NCBI RefSeq assembly: GCF_027942865.1
Contig: NC_134508.1
Span: 37,817,466-37,881,465, forward strand
Reading direction: 5' to 3'
DNA: 64,000 nucleotides
Source: Odontesthes bonariensis
Taxonomy: Eukaryota; Chordata; Actinopteri; Atheriniformes; Atherinopsidae
This document shows positions 23,782 through 37,600 of this stretch, piece by piece. The position numbers and the translations under genes are program-made. How positions within the stretch are numbered: the stretch's first letter is position 1; each line of letters begins with the position of its first letter. Below the pieces are notes generated by a model that was given only the letters and a program-made list of their open reading frames with translations, did not search any database and had not been told where the DNA came from.

Positions 23782-26700
23782 ATGAACCGCCCTCCTATGA
23801 AGCGCCTCAGAGGCCTGAACCAGGATGTCGTGACAGCGGTGGGCTATGATGACCCTTTTGAGGATGATGAAGAATTCACCCAGGATGACTTGGATGAAAT
23901 AGACATCATCGCCACACAGGCCATCACCTCAGCAGCAGGAGGGGCAGGGATAAGGTCTAAACCAGGTACTAAACCGAACGAAGCAGCCCCTGGGTCTAGC
24001 TGGTCATCGTCCGCCGGGCAGAGTATACCTCCGAGCAGAGCTACAGCTGATCAAAGCAGAGAGAAAACATTTGGGTTCAACAGAGAAAATGCTGGAAAAC
24101 CAAGCAGGGAGCCTCTTGGTGAGTTCAGGGCAAAATTATTTATTTACCTGCTTCAATGCTGCATTTTGTCTGCTTAATTCCCACTGTCAATGTACCAAGT
24201 AATCATTTTTACAGGTTAATTTAATCTTTGTAGGCTTCCATAGAGTTTACTAGATTTCTATTCAAATTAAACACAGAGAACATCGGGCCTCATGCAACAA
24301 CCGTTCGCACGTGCAGATTTGTTCTTAAGTCGTGCGTATGAGTGATTTAAGAGAATTTGCGCATTCACCAATCTTTTCGTATTTTACGTTTTCTTTCAGG
24401 TACGAACAGAATTTACGAGTGATCCAGACCTGTCGTAGGAGTTTCGTAAAATAGTCCGCTGATATTCCAATCAAGTTTGCTTGACTAATGGATTGTATAT
24501 TTAATTACTTTGAAGCAAACGTAAATAAATATATACATTATACCCCATAACTAGTGATGCTCCGATCAGCATTTTTTGGACCGATCACCAAAATCATGAT
24601 CTGCCCGATTGCCGATCACGGAAGGAATCGGACATTTCCATGCCTTTCATCTAGCAGAGAGTGCACCATTTATAGAAATGAAACCGCCAGAGGTAGCTAG
24701 GGACATGTAGAACAAGAATCTGGTGGAGTTTGCAGAAAACAATTGTTTTTTTTTATTTTCTATTAATATTTTAATCTGCCCATATACATCATCCATTGGG
24801 TATGATTTCAACATCAGATTATTAAACAATGATGCAGTGAAATGACTTGAAAATCACCACAGAGGTAGCTGGGGACATGTAGAACAATAATCTGGTGGAG
24901 TCGGCAGAGAACATTTTGATTTGGTTCTAAATGAAGTTTTCAAATCTGACTATGCAGAAATGAGTTTGATTCTGAATGTGCTTCAATAATTTTGTTCTAT
25001 CATTTTGTTTTAATCATTAAAAAGAATGTAGTAAAAAAAACAACCAAGTAATGACAGGTGTATGTATTCGAACAAATGAAAAATCAACTTCGATATAGAT
25101 TTCTGAGTTTTTACGGGGTGCACTTGAATGCACCATAAATCCGCTCACACGCTTTACCGTACGACGCGATGTAAACGGGCACTCGATTTTCAAGTTTAGC
25201 TAGCGCAACCGTGCCTCTCCGAAGCGCAGATGGCGTGACCGCAGTAAGTTTCACATCTTTCTGACACACTTTGAAGAAATTCCAGACAGGAGAGGTCATG
25301 TTGTCGAGATGCACTGTAGAGGTTTTGCCTGTTCGGTTCTGTACACACGTACCACATTAGAAAGTGGTCGCGAGTAATTTACGTCACGTGATCGGTTTTT
25401 TGATCGGCATATTTTTCCGATCGCCGATCAGGCTATTTTTAGGCATTATCGGCCGATCATGATCGGCTGCCGATCGATCGGAGCATCACTACCCATAACG
25501 ATGCTGACATTATTCTGTTTGACTTAAATTATGCACTGATTGAAGGTAAATTTAACCATAACAAGGTCAATGGGAAGTGTAACCAGCGGCTGACTTGCTA
25601 CTTTTGGATGCCTTGACGCTAAAGGCTCTTGGAAGAGACGCGTAGATATCCATGTGGAGACAGACGAATGGCTGACATCGTGATTAAGACTGCCAAGGAC
25701 TGTGCTGCTGCAAATATGCAGCTTGCTGGAGCCACGACTCCAGAGAGAAACACGCCGATCAACCCAATTCCACCACATGTCCAGGTCCTCACCACCCTTG
25801 GGTTTTTGGCCACTGGAACCTTTCAGAGGAAGATTGGAGACAGATTGGGTGTGTCCCAGTCCTCTGTGAGTCGTGCGCTCCCCTTGGTCATCAAAGCTCT
25901 CATCAGGTTATCACCCATGGTACATCAAATTCTCAAACACCGGTGTCCAACAAATTAACAAACAAAGAGGGACTTTCATGCCGTGGCTGGACTGCCAAAC
26001 ATAATCGGAGCAATGCACACATATACGCATCAAAGCACCCGTGCTGTTGTGGAGCGCACTGAGCTGAAGGCCAGGTGGGTGTGTCTCCATACAGCGGGGG
26101 GGCAAACTGCTCTATAGCCCAGAGAAGGCATGCCAGATTTGCACAATATTGCCATGAACGAGGGTCTCCTACAACCTGAACCAACCCAGGCAGACCAGAA
26201 GGTGTGGTGCCAGAAGACCCCCCTCATGGACCACCCCATCATAGAGCCATCATGATGAGGCAACAACTCATTGCACGGCTTTAGTTGCAGTCATCGAGCG
26301 CCAGCCCAGGGCGAGATGTTTCTTTTTTTTTTTTTTAAGCCATTTTCATATCAAACCATTTCTTCTTTATTTCGGTGACATTATGAACTACAGGTGACAT
26401 GGAATTAACAGCACTCGTAATTGCTTCCCATTTCTTCGCGTTTGCAGATCCTGTAATTCCACTGCTGACACAGCTAAAAATGACAGATTTTCCTTTCTGG
26501 ATCTCTGAAAGCAGAACTTCAGTCTCAGAGGCCGTAAGTTGAGTGCTGAGTCATTCTCATGACTCAGCACTCAACACTTCCTGGCACAGGAGCAAGGAAG
26601 CACAGCTCCTAATATGGTATTATTTTGGGCGTGGAGTATGCAAATGTACTATTCTCGTGCACGTGCACTTGAATACGCACGGGTGGGATTCATCATTTAC

Positions 26701-29700
26701 ACAGGTCGTTTACACACTTTTTCCGAAGTTAAGAGCGTTTGTTGAATCTGACGTGGCGTGTTCGCACGAGACCTTCTTATGAAAAAAGTAAGAGAAATTC
26801 TAGAATAAAAATACGAAAATGTTCTTGCATGAGGCCCATTGTTTCTACCCAAACTATGTGTCTGGTAGAGTAGAAGACAGTAATTTACTAGTCACTGTGG
26901 AAACATACACATGTTTAATTACCCTTTTCAGATTTCCACCAAACTATGAATTCCATCTCTTCTGTCCCTGTTGTTTTTTTATTTATCACTTTAAGTAAAG
27001 TACAGAATTCCAACTCTTTTTCTGGCACACAGGATGTCCTTTGTGTGTGATTAAAAAGCCAGTTGGGACTTGATATTTTTAAAACTTTGAAGGCAAGGAC
27101 AACAGTGTTTTGTCCTTTAGGAGAATTAATTTGCAAATACTAGCAAGTCCAATGACTTTTCATGGATAAATCATAGACAGAAATCTTTATTTAGTCTGTT
27201 ATGAATTTTTTTTTCTTCACTTTAATCCCATTTTAACATTGTACAGACACCGTAGCTGTCTAAAAAAGTCAGTTTTCCAAAATTTGTGATGAATATCTCT
27301 GCTGGAACAAAATTATATGAAGATTAAGGAGTCATAAATCTGTTATTTTTAAAACCGGATCTGAAAGAGAAGGTTGCAGAAAACAACAAAGTGTATACCT
27401 GGTCAGTTTCTAAATCACATAATATAGTGATAGTAGGGAAAGTTTGTGAAAATGCACATAAAGAGCTGCTGCATGCGTAAACAAGCAGAGGGGAGTTGGC
27501 AAAGTATTGTTGATTTTGTGTCCAGGTAACATGCAACAGCAGTTTGGGTCTGACAGAGAGGACTCATACAGACTCCTGGAGGCCCAGCAAGCAGAGCTGA
27601 AGAGAAAGGTGAGACTTACTTTATTAAACAAAGAGTCCAACGGCATAAGAAGTAGAGGTTGCACATCCATAAACAATAACCTTATGAAATTTGAATTTAA
27701 TGAACCTCAAGTTCATTTGTGTTTCATTAATGTGTATAGTCCCACATTCCCTGGTCTTCCTGATCATCTTGATATTCGATCAGATCAACCCCTAATTTTA
27801 GCAGAATGTTCATATTCAGCATGGCATAGTTGAAATATTTTCTAATTTTGTAAACTTTTTAAAAGTTGGGTAATGCAAAAAACAAACCAATAAAAATAAA
27901 TGAATAGTCTGACACATAATTAGGTTAACTGGAAACAGTAACATGGTGGCATCTAAAAAGGGCATCCCAAAGAGGCTGAGTCTTCCAGTAGTAAAGATTT
28001 AGAGGACTTCACAGTGTGCTGTGTGTTTGTTATTAGCTGAAGGAGGTGGAGGAGGTGATTTTGTTGAAGAGTGGGGAGATCCGGGTCCTCAGGGACTCCC
28101 TGAAAGCAGCTCAGCACGAGAAGGAAGCCCAGAGACAGAACCTGATCCTGCTGGAGACTCAGAGGCAGAATGAGCAGAGTGACAGGGAGAAGGAGCTCAA
28201 CAGAAAGGTGAAGATGGAGATAACACACTCACACACATGCACAAAAGGCAAGTAATCCTTTGGAATAACTCTGACATGTTTCCTGTACACAGGTTCAGTC
28301 TCTGCAGTCTGAGCTGCAGTTTAAAGAAGCAGAAATCCATGAGATCAAGACCAAACTTCACAGTTCAGACAAAAGCAAGACAGCTTCCCCACTGCCAAGA
28401 AACAGGTCTGGCATCCTCAGCATTGATAACAGCAGGATTAATGGTCACTTTTCTGTTGCTTATCGGCTCAAACATGGAATTTGAACTAGACCTCACCTTG
28501 AACTCAGTGAATTGGTAAAATCAAGTTCAGTAAGACAGCCACAGGTTGTGGATGTTTTTCCACTTAATTACCCAAAGGAAATGTCAGGTATTTTGTATTT
28601 GCAGTTACATTTTATTTCTATGTTCTGTTATTTATGTCTTGACAGAACTTAAATGAAGACCATGGTTAATTAAAATGCACTAAAAACACTTAAGCTAAAT
28701 CTGGCTGGATCGTTGTTAAAAAATACCGACTGTTTACTGTTTTAGCTTTCTTGGTGAATGAGATGAAATGCAAAAGTTGGAAATTGAGAAACTGTTTCTA
28801 TACAATATTGTGTAATATTGCAGTGATAGTTTTACTTGCGATTTATTGATAAATGCTTCAGTCTTGTGTTCAGCTCAGATGCATTAACGAGGGCGGGATT
28901 CAACTTCTGCATCTGTGCATGCTGGTTAGTTGTACAGCGTGCACAAAACAGATCTTTTGTTAAATGTAAGCACTGCATTCTTAAGTGCAGTGATGCCCTC
29001 ATTAATTTACCTGAGTTTGTGCTACGATTTCAGCTCAAAATGTCTGCCGTTAGAAAAGCTCTAAAGGCTGCCATTTACTGCAGTCCAAGTAATCTTTTAC
29101 AATGCTGATATTGCACATGTCGATGTTGGGTCAACTGTAAATTTTCAATATGTTGTGCAGCTCTACTGGGAAGTCAGTTAATTTCATGTTGGTTTTGAAT
29201 ATGTTGCCTAGCAACAGAGGGAGCGGGGTTTGCTGTAACCCAAGTGCACAAAACAGGAGAGGACAGCCAAATTGAGACTACTCCTTATCTGAATGCTTTA
29301 CTCTGGACACGACACTAAATTAGGTCTCCAGCAAATAGGTAAACTCTCCAAGCTTGTAACAGATCAAACGGAGAATTCTGTGATTTATTAGAGTCATAAT
29401 ACATTTAGGCTATTAATGAAAGGAAAATGTTTTAAATTAAATTTAAAAGATACTTTATTAATGTCAAACGGAAATTATGTTCATGCAGTAATTAATTATT
29501 TATTTTCATGAATCATCTTAAGCAGTCATCACATGTGGTTATTGCTGCTGGCAGGGATGACTTCCTGTACTATTCTGTGTCGCAGCAGAGCTGAAGAAGC
29601 CTCTGACTGAACACATTCCATTATGCTGTGTAGAGGGTGGGCAGTATCGTGTCCATTGTGTTCATCAATATTCTTCTTTGCACAGTCAGCTCCAGGATCC

Positions 29701-32700
29701 CCAGCAGAGAGCCAGCTTTCTTTATCAGTTTGTTCTTAAATAAGCCATGGAAGTGTTTTTCACTGTGGGGTAGTATGGGGTATGTGGCCAAATGAACATG
29801 GTTGCATTCTAATACTCAAACTCAAACACAACTCAAACTTTATTTATAAAGCACTTTTCATACTAAAAAGCAGCACAAAGTGCTTTACATAATAAAATCA
29901 ATAATCAAATCAATTCATGCATAAACTCACACACAACATCACACCGGCAACCACACTGCACACATACCATCCCCCAACATGAGAAACATCAATATCAACA
30001 ACAATCAACATTAAAATCTGGCTTGATGCCAAAGTGAGGAAACAGTATCTTGGGGATCTGTCCACACCGGGAGCCAGCCCACCAATGACCACAGAGGCTG
30101 CCACCACGGGGAACCGCCCAGATCAGGGCAGGCATCCACACCACAGCCAGGGCTACAGTGCAGGATCCCCCAGCCACCCCGAACCAGGGCGATCCCCACA
30201 GCAATGACCCCACAGACCGAGTAGGCATTGTCCCCGGTGTGGAAGATCCCCATGAGGAAAAACACTGGAAAAAGAAGTGTATAATAAGTATATAACATTC
30301 ACTGAGTCAGACGTGGTTTGCAGTTGGGACTCAATGAATTTACACCAATGACCAGTCAGTGCGTGGTAAGACACTTTTTTGGTATATAGATTATTAGATA
30401 TATTCTATTCCATGCATCATTGCACCTCACAAACCTAACATGATGAATGATAGTCTTAAAGCATAGCATGTCATTTACAAATATACAAAGTTTGTCAGAG
30501 CTGCAAAACAACATCAAGACCCCTTAATGGTAATTTTTATTACCTTTTTCTTTTCAGCTTCCTAGCAATGTTAAGTGTAAATATTCATGTTTGTGGTTCT
30601 CAACAGCTAAAAATGATTAGTTACCCCTTTCAAAAGTTTTGTTGGAGCAGTTCCTCCCTTTATATCTGCCTTTGTTTTGAGCTAACTCGTACAAGTAAAG
30701 TGTCTGTCATGACTGCAGTCTTTTTATACTTTTAAATTTAAAATCACCATCAAGTGAGCTTCATTCAGCTAAATGTTATCAGTTCACCTCTTATAAGATT
30801 GGCCTCTTGCTTTCTCTCCTTTTAGTCCTAAAGTACTCAGCACTCTTGCCCAAATGCATCATGGGAACAGCAGTGGCTCCTCCTCCTCTCCAACTGGAAA
30901 TGCTTTCATCACCAAGGAGGCCTTTGGCGTTCCGATATCATCCAGAACAACACCAGTGAAAACACCTGCAAAGACGCGGAGAGATGGTGGGTCATGTGAT
31001 AAATGGTGACACCATGATAATAGTTTAGGTGTTGAAACAGTTTTTACTAAGGGCTACCAAACACTTCTCACTGTTAAAACTCCATGTATTTATATGTAAC
31101 CATGTGTGTGTTGTAGCAGACAGAGGCGCGTCCAGCAGCAGACATGAATTGTCTCGTCCAGACCCCTTCCTGTCTGTTCGACCTGCTCATCTGCAGCACA
31201 GAGGTCAGTCACTCAGCAGGGTTGGGAAAAGGCAGATTTACTTGTTGTGTTTGTCCACCTTCAGATATTGTTCTGGCTGTCTTTGACTAGAGGTTAGTCT
31301 TCATTTTTGTGACCTCTAGTTTTTATGATTTATTGGATTACACAACTTACAGAGCACACTTGGCGTAAAGAAACACTCCCTGAAACATCTTTAAAATCCA
31401 AAGCGACTCTTTTTTCATCGTGTCCCTGATTCTTCTATCGTGGAGAGAGGAAAAATTAGATGTGTGGGTCACAGAAAAAGCTCCAGCCTTCAGCTTCAGT
31501 TGATAATATATCTACTATCTGTAAACACCACAACTCAGGAAGAGCATAAAGGTGCAAACCCATTTTTAAATTTGGCCACAGTTAGGCATGGGATATGTTT
31601 ATATGATGAAATGAATTGTGTTACTCTGTGTTGTCCTCCAGGTGTTGTCCTGCTTGGGTTGTTGTTGCAGCAGCCTCTGTCTCCAAGCAGCCTCGGTCTG
31701 TCTCACCTGCTGTCCATGAGTTTGACTGACTTCAGGTGAACGTGTTGCATTGTAACCATGACAGCATGGACAGTAGCAATGAGTGTAACTTGTGCATTAC
31801 AAAGCTGTAGTATTTACAGCATTACTGTATTTATTTTGATATGTTCAGGCAGCTGTCGGCAGGCTTTCAGCTCCACTCTGATCAACTTGCTGCTGCCAGT
31901 TTTGATGGAACTGGAGCAGCTTCGAGTCTGGTCCAAAGTCTGGCTGTGAGTGGACTCAACATGCTGAGTCAGAGCCAGTCAGCACCTGCAGCCAGCAGCG
32001 GAAAAAAAAGGTAGACCGACCGACTCTGACCTCTACAACCACTCTGCTGAACTTTCTTTAAAAACTGCCGACTGAAGAATCCAGAGCAGCAAGCACAGAC
32101 ACAACTCAGCAGTTCTGTGGACTGCAGTGTCCTCTTGTGGTCAAAAATTACAACAACAGCATTGAAAGTACCAAAATGTTACAGATAATTACCACATGAA
32201 TCTTCTCTAATTATTTGTCTGCTTGTTGTAGCCTGTAACACCACCAGATTTTAAATACAGTTGTCATAGAAAATGAACACCTTCAAAGTAAGAGCACATT
32301 GAGCTGTGTCATTCAAAGTAGGCTAAGGCTGGGCCCAAGATGCCACACTTTAATACAGGTTTTATTTTTCTATTTTGATTGTTAAAAAATGCAAGTTTAC
32401 ATCTACATTAGCTAAATTTTTATGCTTCATATATCATCAAATGAAGAAATCAGCATACTCCAGAACATTGATTAAAACCTGTTTTAAACTTCTGATAGAT
32501 ATGCTGTAATTTATTAATGATTTATTCCTGAAAGGTTTGGGCACTATGTATGATGTGGGCATTGGTATGGTGTTCCATAACAATAGAGACCACCATCTGA
32601 GCCCTAAAAAACGCTCTGTGTGTGCAGGTCATGTCCTGGAGCTGTCCTTCTCCTGCCTCTGTTGGACCTCCACCTGTCCCAGCTCTGTCGGGCTCTGGAC

Positions 32701-34582
32701 TCACTCCGCTCCTCCTCTGCTGGCAGCAGTGGGTCAGATTCTAAAGCTACCAGCTCACTCCCAGCAGGTAGACCTGTTTCTGCCTCTTCTGGGCTGGGTA
32801 AACTGGAGGAGGCTGGTTTGTCTGGTTTTAGCATGGAGGACACGGGTTTGGCTGCTCTTAGGATCCTCTATCTCCTGCTGGCCCACAGTGACGAGGTGAT
32901 GGCAAAAATAACAGAACTCAAGGGTTTATTCTTACTTACCAAGATCAATGATGATTCTTTCTGAATGAATATCAGAGCTGTTCAAATGTTAGTGTACAGA
33001 TCATTTGTTTTTGATCATATTTTGAATCTGCTCTTCAGGTGGTGCAGGCTGTGTTGTTAAAGGAGAATCAAAGTACAGACAACAAGGTACAGAGACACTT
33101 CTCAACTTCTTTCTCTCACAAATAGTTTTTTAATATTGCAGATAATCATTACAGTATCTGCTCAGAGATGATCTACACATAATTAATGTTAATCTTAATA
33201 TCGCAATGATCTCTGAGCAGATCATTTCATTGTTTTCTCCTAACATGACATAATTTGTGTACCGGTCTCCTTTCTCATTAAAATCCTTCTTCATGTTATA
33301 GAATGACCGCCTTGCTGCACATCTGGGTCTCTCCTCCCAGAATGCATTGCTGCAGTCAGTACTGCGGTTGTGTGACATCCGGCTCGTTGGTAGCAGCTCA
33401 CAGTGGGAGGAGCTTGTCCACTACGCGATGAAGACACTCTGTGTCCTAATTGAAAAGACGCCACACACACATTCTGACAGGTACGCACACGTCAGATTGT
33501 ATAATGTTGTTGACAATGTGATAATGAAGACTAAAATTGTCAATGGCATCCTTATTACATCACCATCAAACTGCTGATACTAACCTCTCAGATTGTATTT
33601 AGTATTTTATCTTATTTTAGATTATTTGTTTGAAATAAACAAAGAATTTATTGTGTTGAGCTCTGACATTAAAAGCTTAATTTTCAAACTCGTGATAATA
33701 TAAATGTAGAGAAAAGACAGACCAACAAGCCTTTTATCTTAGACTTCTGAGACAAACGTACCAAATTAGCAGCAACAGGGTAAAACATCTGTCAACAGAT
33801 AAACAGCCATTTCTCCAGTTTAAACTGGAGTGATGAACTGATGTTGACTTTTCACATCAGCTCCACATGAGTCTGTATTGCATTTTTTCACAGTTTTAGG
33901 CTTCTGAAGAATATATATGTAGCAGTGTAGCCAAGGTTAGTTTCTCTTCTCTGCTCTGTTTAACTGTGGGTTTATCATTTTTTTCACTACCTGTGAAAGA
34001 GGGCCTTAGCTCAGCAGATATAAGCAGGTCAGGTGTAAAGAAGATGAGGTTGCTTGAGTTGATATCAATAAGTCCAACAAAAACTTGATCTTCAACCAAA
34101 AATAGACAACCCAGAAATGATTTGATTGTTTCATGCATTCAAATGATTTGTTTATATTACCTGATGTGAGACGCTGCCTGATCTGAGATGTGCACAATAG
34201 CATGATATGGTAACTTAGATCTGTCTTACGTATTGTTATTATAATTGGTTACTAATGGTTTTATTGTTATAAACAATGTTTGCAGCTGTTTTTGTGTAAT
34301 AACATCTGTCCAGACTGCAGAAATTAGTTTTGGGTGTTTGGATTTAGTTGCTGAGTGAGCAACCAGGTGGTACAAAAGTCTACAAATTTGAAGGAACTCC
34401 CTGAAGAGCCTGAAATACTAAATAAATGTTGTTAGAAGCTGAGCCAACCCACAGATGTGGTTATTAGGAGGTGCATTAGATCCACCCACAGTAAGGGAAT
34501 GTGACTACAAATTATAACCAGCATTATGTCCCATGTCCCATATTCATAATAATTCATATTTCATGAAATTCTGTTAAGAATC

Positions 34583-34614
<32 letters not shown>

Positions 34615-37600
34615 GTTAACCTTTGTGTTTTCAAATACATTTAGCTCAGCCACCTTGTCCTACAGAGTTTAATCAGTGACTCTAAATTAACCCTAGAAGT
34701 GAGTGCTCTTGGTTGCTTATCTTGTTTGTCTCTGTGTGGCCCTGTGATGGACTGGCGACCTGTCCAGGGTGTACCCTGCCTCTCGCCCAATAACAGCTGG
34801 GATAGGCTCCAGGCCCCTGTGACCCTTAGTTAAATTAAGCAGGTATAGAATGGATGGATGGATGGATGGACCTTGTCCTACAGTCTTAGCCAATCAATGA
34901 GCTAGCTCTAACCTTTCCTCTGATTTGGAGGGGAAAAAGGCAGTTTCGAAACCTTAATTTTCATCCCAGGTTTCACTTCTGCTGATGTGTTTGGCATTCT
35001 TTTAATAGCCAGAGGACCATTAGTTTCCCTCTGGTATTGATGAGTTAAATGAACTGATAATGAAATATAAAAACCTACTAAGAGTGACCTTCAGGAAGCT
35101 TAGTTGTAGAGGTTTTTGTGGAAACTATTCAAATCTTTTTTGACAACAATTCCCACGACACGGGGCTTAACCCTCTGAACCCAATGAATCAGATTTAGTT
35201 TGAAGTTTCATCACTTCTGAGAGGCGGAAAATTCTAAAAAAAAAATTAATACAGGAACTGATCTCACAGAAACTCACTCTCATGATTGCACAATCACAAG
35301 TACTTTATGAATAAATGGACATGGAAGTCATGGTTGTAATGTTCATGAGACATATTATCAAATTTCAGCTAATGCCACATGACTCCACTTAAAGTGATGG
35401 TTCGGAGTAGATTCACCCTAGGGTCATTTGAACGGTGACATCCAGCCAAGTAGCCAACCCGAAGTTTTTCCGATCTTGGCCGAACATCAGCCGAGTTACC
35501 GAGTTATCCCGAATAGCTTGTCTACTACTGTAGACAACAAAGCAAGGCTGCTCAATTTCTCCATTGATAAAATAAATTCACAACTCTACAACGTAAAAAT
35601 TCATGTAGAATATAGCATATACTGGCCCTCATTTATCAAGCCGTCGTAGAAAGCATCGTAGATATGAGCGGAGAACTCGTCGTACGCAGAGGCTCAAGTG
35701 AGATTCACAGAACATGCGTACCACACCAATCCCATCGTAAGACCGAGCGGCTGTTGATAAATCCGGCGGCCGAAATCCATCGTAATTATCCTAATCACGC
35801 CTTCTACAAAAGGGGGCTGAGAGGCCGCACCTCTAGAATTTGCGACATGGATAGACGAAAGGCGGCAAAGAAACGCAACTACAACGAGGCCGAACTTGAC
35901 ACTCTCACAGCCCAGGTGGAGAAACACCGCCTGGTGCTGTTTGGAAGTATGAAAGATGGCATAAAGAGCACCCAAAAAACGCGCACTTGGAAGGAGATCG
36001 CCGCAGCTGTCAACAGCGTTGGCGATGTAAATCGCAGACCGGACGAGGTATGTATTTTCCCCTACTGTGATGGTCAATAAAATGTGATAAACTCCAGATT
36101 AAATGAAATCTAAAATTGAACGATGTTTTTGTTTTTTTTCTCCAATAAGATCAGGAAGAAGTGGTCCGATATGAAATTGGCCACAAAAAAGAAGGTCGCA
36201 GCTCTCCGACGCAGCATGTCACAAACGGGAGGAGGGGGGGGGGGTCCAGGTTTGGATTTGAGTGCCTTGGAGGAGAGGGTGGCTGGCCTGATCGGAGCTA
36301 CGTCCTCATCGGGCGTGCCAGGGGGACTTGACACTGATGCGCCCATAGCTTGAGAATGGTAAGAATGACTGCACACCCAAGACGTTTAAATAAAACAGTT
36401 GCTTTAATTTTCAACACAAATGAGGTTCCTAATCAAACTACTATTTTTCATTCACAGATGAATCCGAAGTGGCATCCGGGCAACCTGACCCGCGCGACGA
36501 ATACGCGGCCCCGTCAACATCCGAAGCCTCTGCCTCTGCCCCCCGGTCTGCAGCGTCACACCACAGAGGTCCTAGAAAGACAAACAGAGATCGTGAAGTG
36601 GCTGATGGCTTTAACACACACCATGCAATCTATCGACAGTACATTGAAAGACATAAATGAAACACTGAAGTCACAGAATAAATGCTGAAAGAAATTGTTC
36701 TCCTTTCTTTTTTCCTTGAATAACAGAATGCTTACCAAAAGTCAGAATCGCTGAATACGTTCCTCTCTCCTCCTGAGCGCTCTTGGCTGTGCAGGCAGGT
36801 GGTAGGGATCGCTGGGTACGGGGTCCTCTGGATGTACATCTGGAAATGGCACTCCCTTTTTTTGGGCAATGTTATGGAGAACCCCGCATGCAATAATAAT
36901 ATTGCATACCTTTTTGGGCGTATATAGAAGGGTTCCCCCCGCAGCCGACAGATCCACCTGCCCTTTAGGAGCCCTATACACCTCTCCACAGTGGCACGCG
37001 TGCGCGTATGCGCAGTGTTAAAGCGCCTCTCCTGTTCGGTGTGAGGGTGCGCGGTTGAATAATGAGCCATCACTCTTCCAATTACGGAGTTGTACTTGTT
37101 TAATTTTTTTATTTATTTAATTTGCGTTTATGTTTATATTTATGTTGAAGTCAAAGAAAACATGGGTCTTCTTTGAAGTGATAAGTCTGTAATTTTAACC
37201 TAGAGATTTGTTGCGACTCCTGAGGCACGCACTAGTGACGCTGCTGTTTATGTATGCTATTGCAGTCACCGCAAGTCAAAATGGAAAAGTGCGTACACGG
37301 CCTCAGACCTGTCGTGGCGATTTCATCTTTCCTGCGCTCACGATGGATTTGATAAATGCCAACCTTTGCGCAGAAAAGAACGTACGCACGACCTACGCAT
37401 GTTTTTCGTCTTACGCAAGTTTGATAAATGAGGGCCACTGTGTTGTCTACAGTAGTAGATCAACCCTCATCTTATATTGAAGCTCCCAGATCAAGGAAGT
37501 GACGTTGACGCAGCTTTAGCAGCAGAAAAGCTATCAGGCTTGTGTTGATAATAAAAAAAACTCCTGGACTATGTACAAACTTCCAAATGCATCGTTTTGT

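Larger units (their letters stand above)
24285..26837. mobile_element. Decayed PIF/Harbinger transposon in atrip intron
   Basis: Terminal inverted repeat GGGCCTCATGCAA at 24285 is mirrored by TTGCATGAGGCCC ending at 26837. Inside are a plus-strand Harbinger transposase remnant and, convergent to it, a minus-strand Myb/SANT-like gene remnant. That is the two-gene layout of Harbinger elements. A hAT element is nested within it. The flanking 3-bp duplication is not clear. The element fills most of the intron between coding exons 1 and 2 of atrip. Confidence 0.85.
33481..35388 (+). other. atrip intron between coding exons 11 and 12, 5' part
   Basis: The first 1.9 kb of a 4.5-kb intron. It is AT-rich and contains a 29-base T run and a dispersed repeat ending in a GGAT microsatellite (listed separately). 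No exon was seen. Confidence 0.6.
35624..37436. mobile_element. PIF/Harbinger element nested in the TTAA-ended MITE
   Basis: Termini GGCCCTCATTTATCAA and TTGATAAATGAGGGCC are flanked by ACT direct repeats (35621-35623 and 37437-37439), the 3-bp duplication size of Harbinger. It carries a plus-strand Myb/SANT-like gene and only the C-terminal end of a minus-strand transposase, so it is internally deleted and non-autonomous. Length is 1813 bp. Confidence 0.9.
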
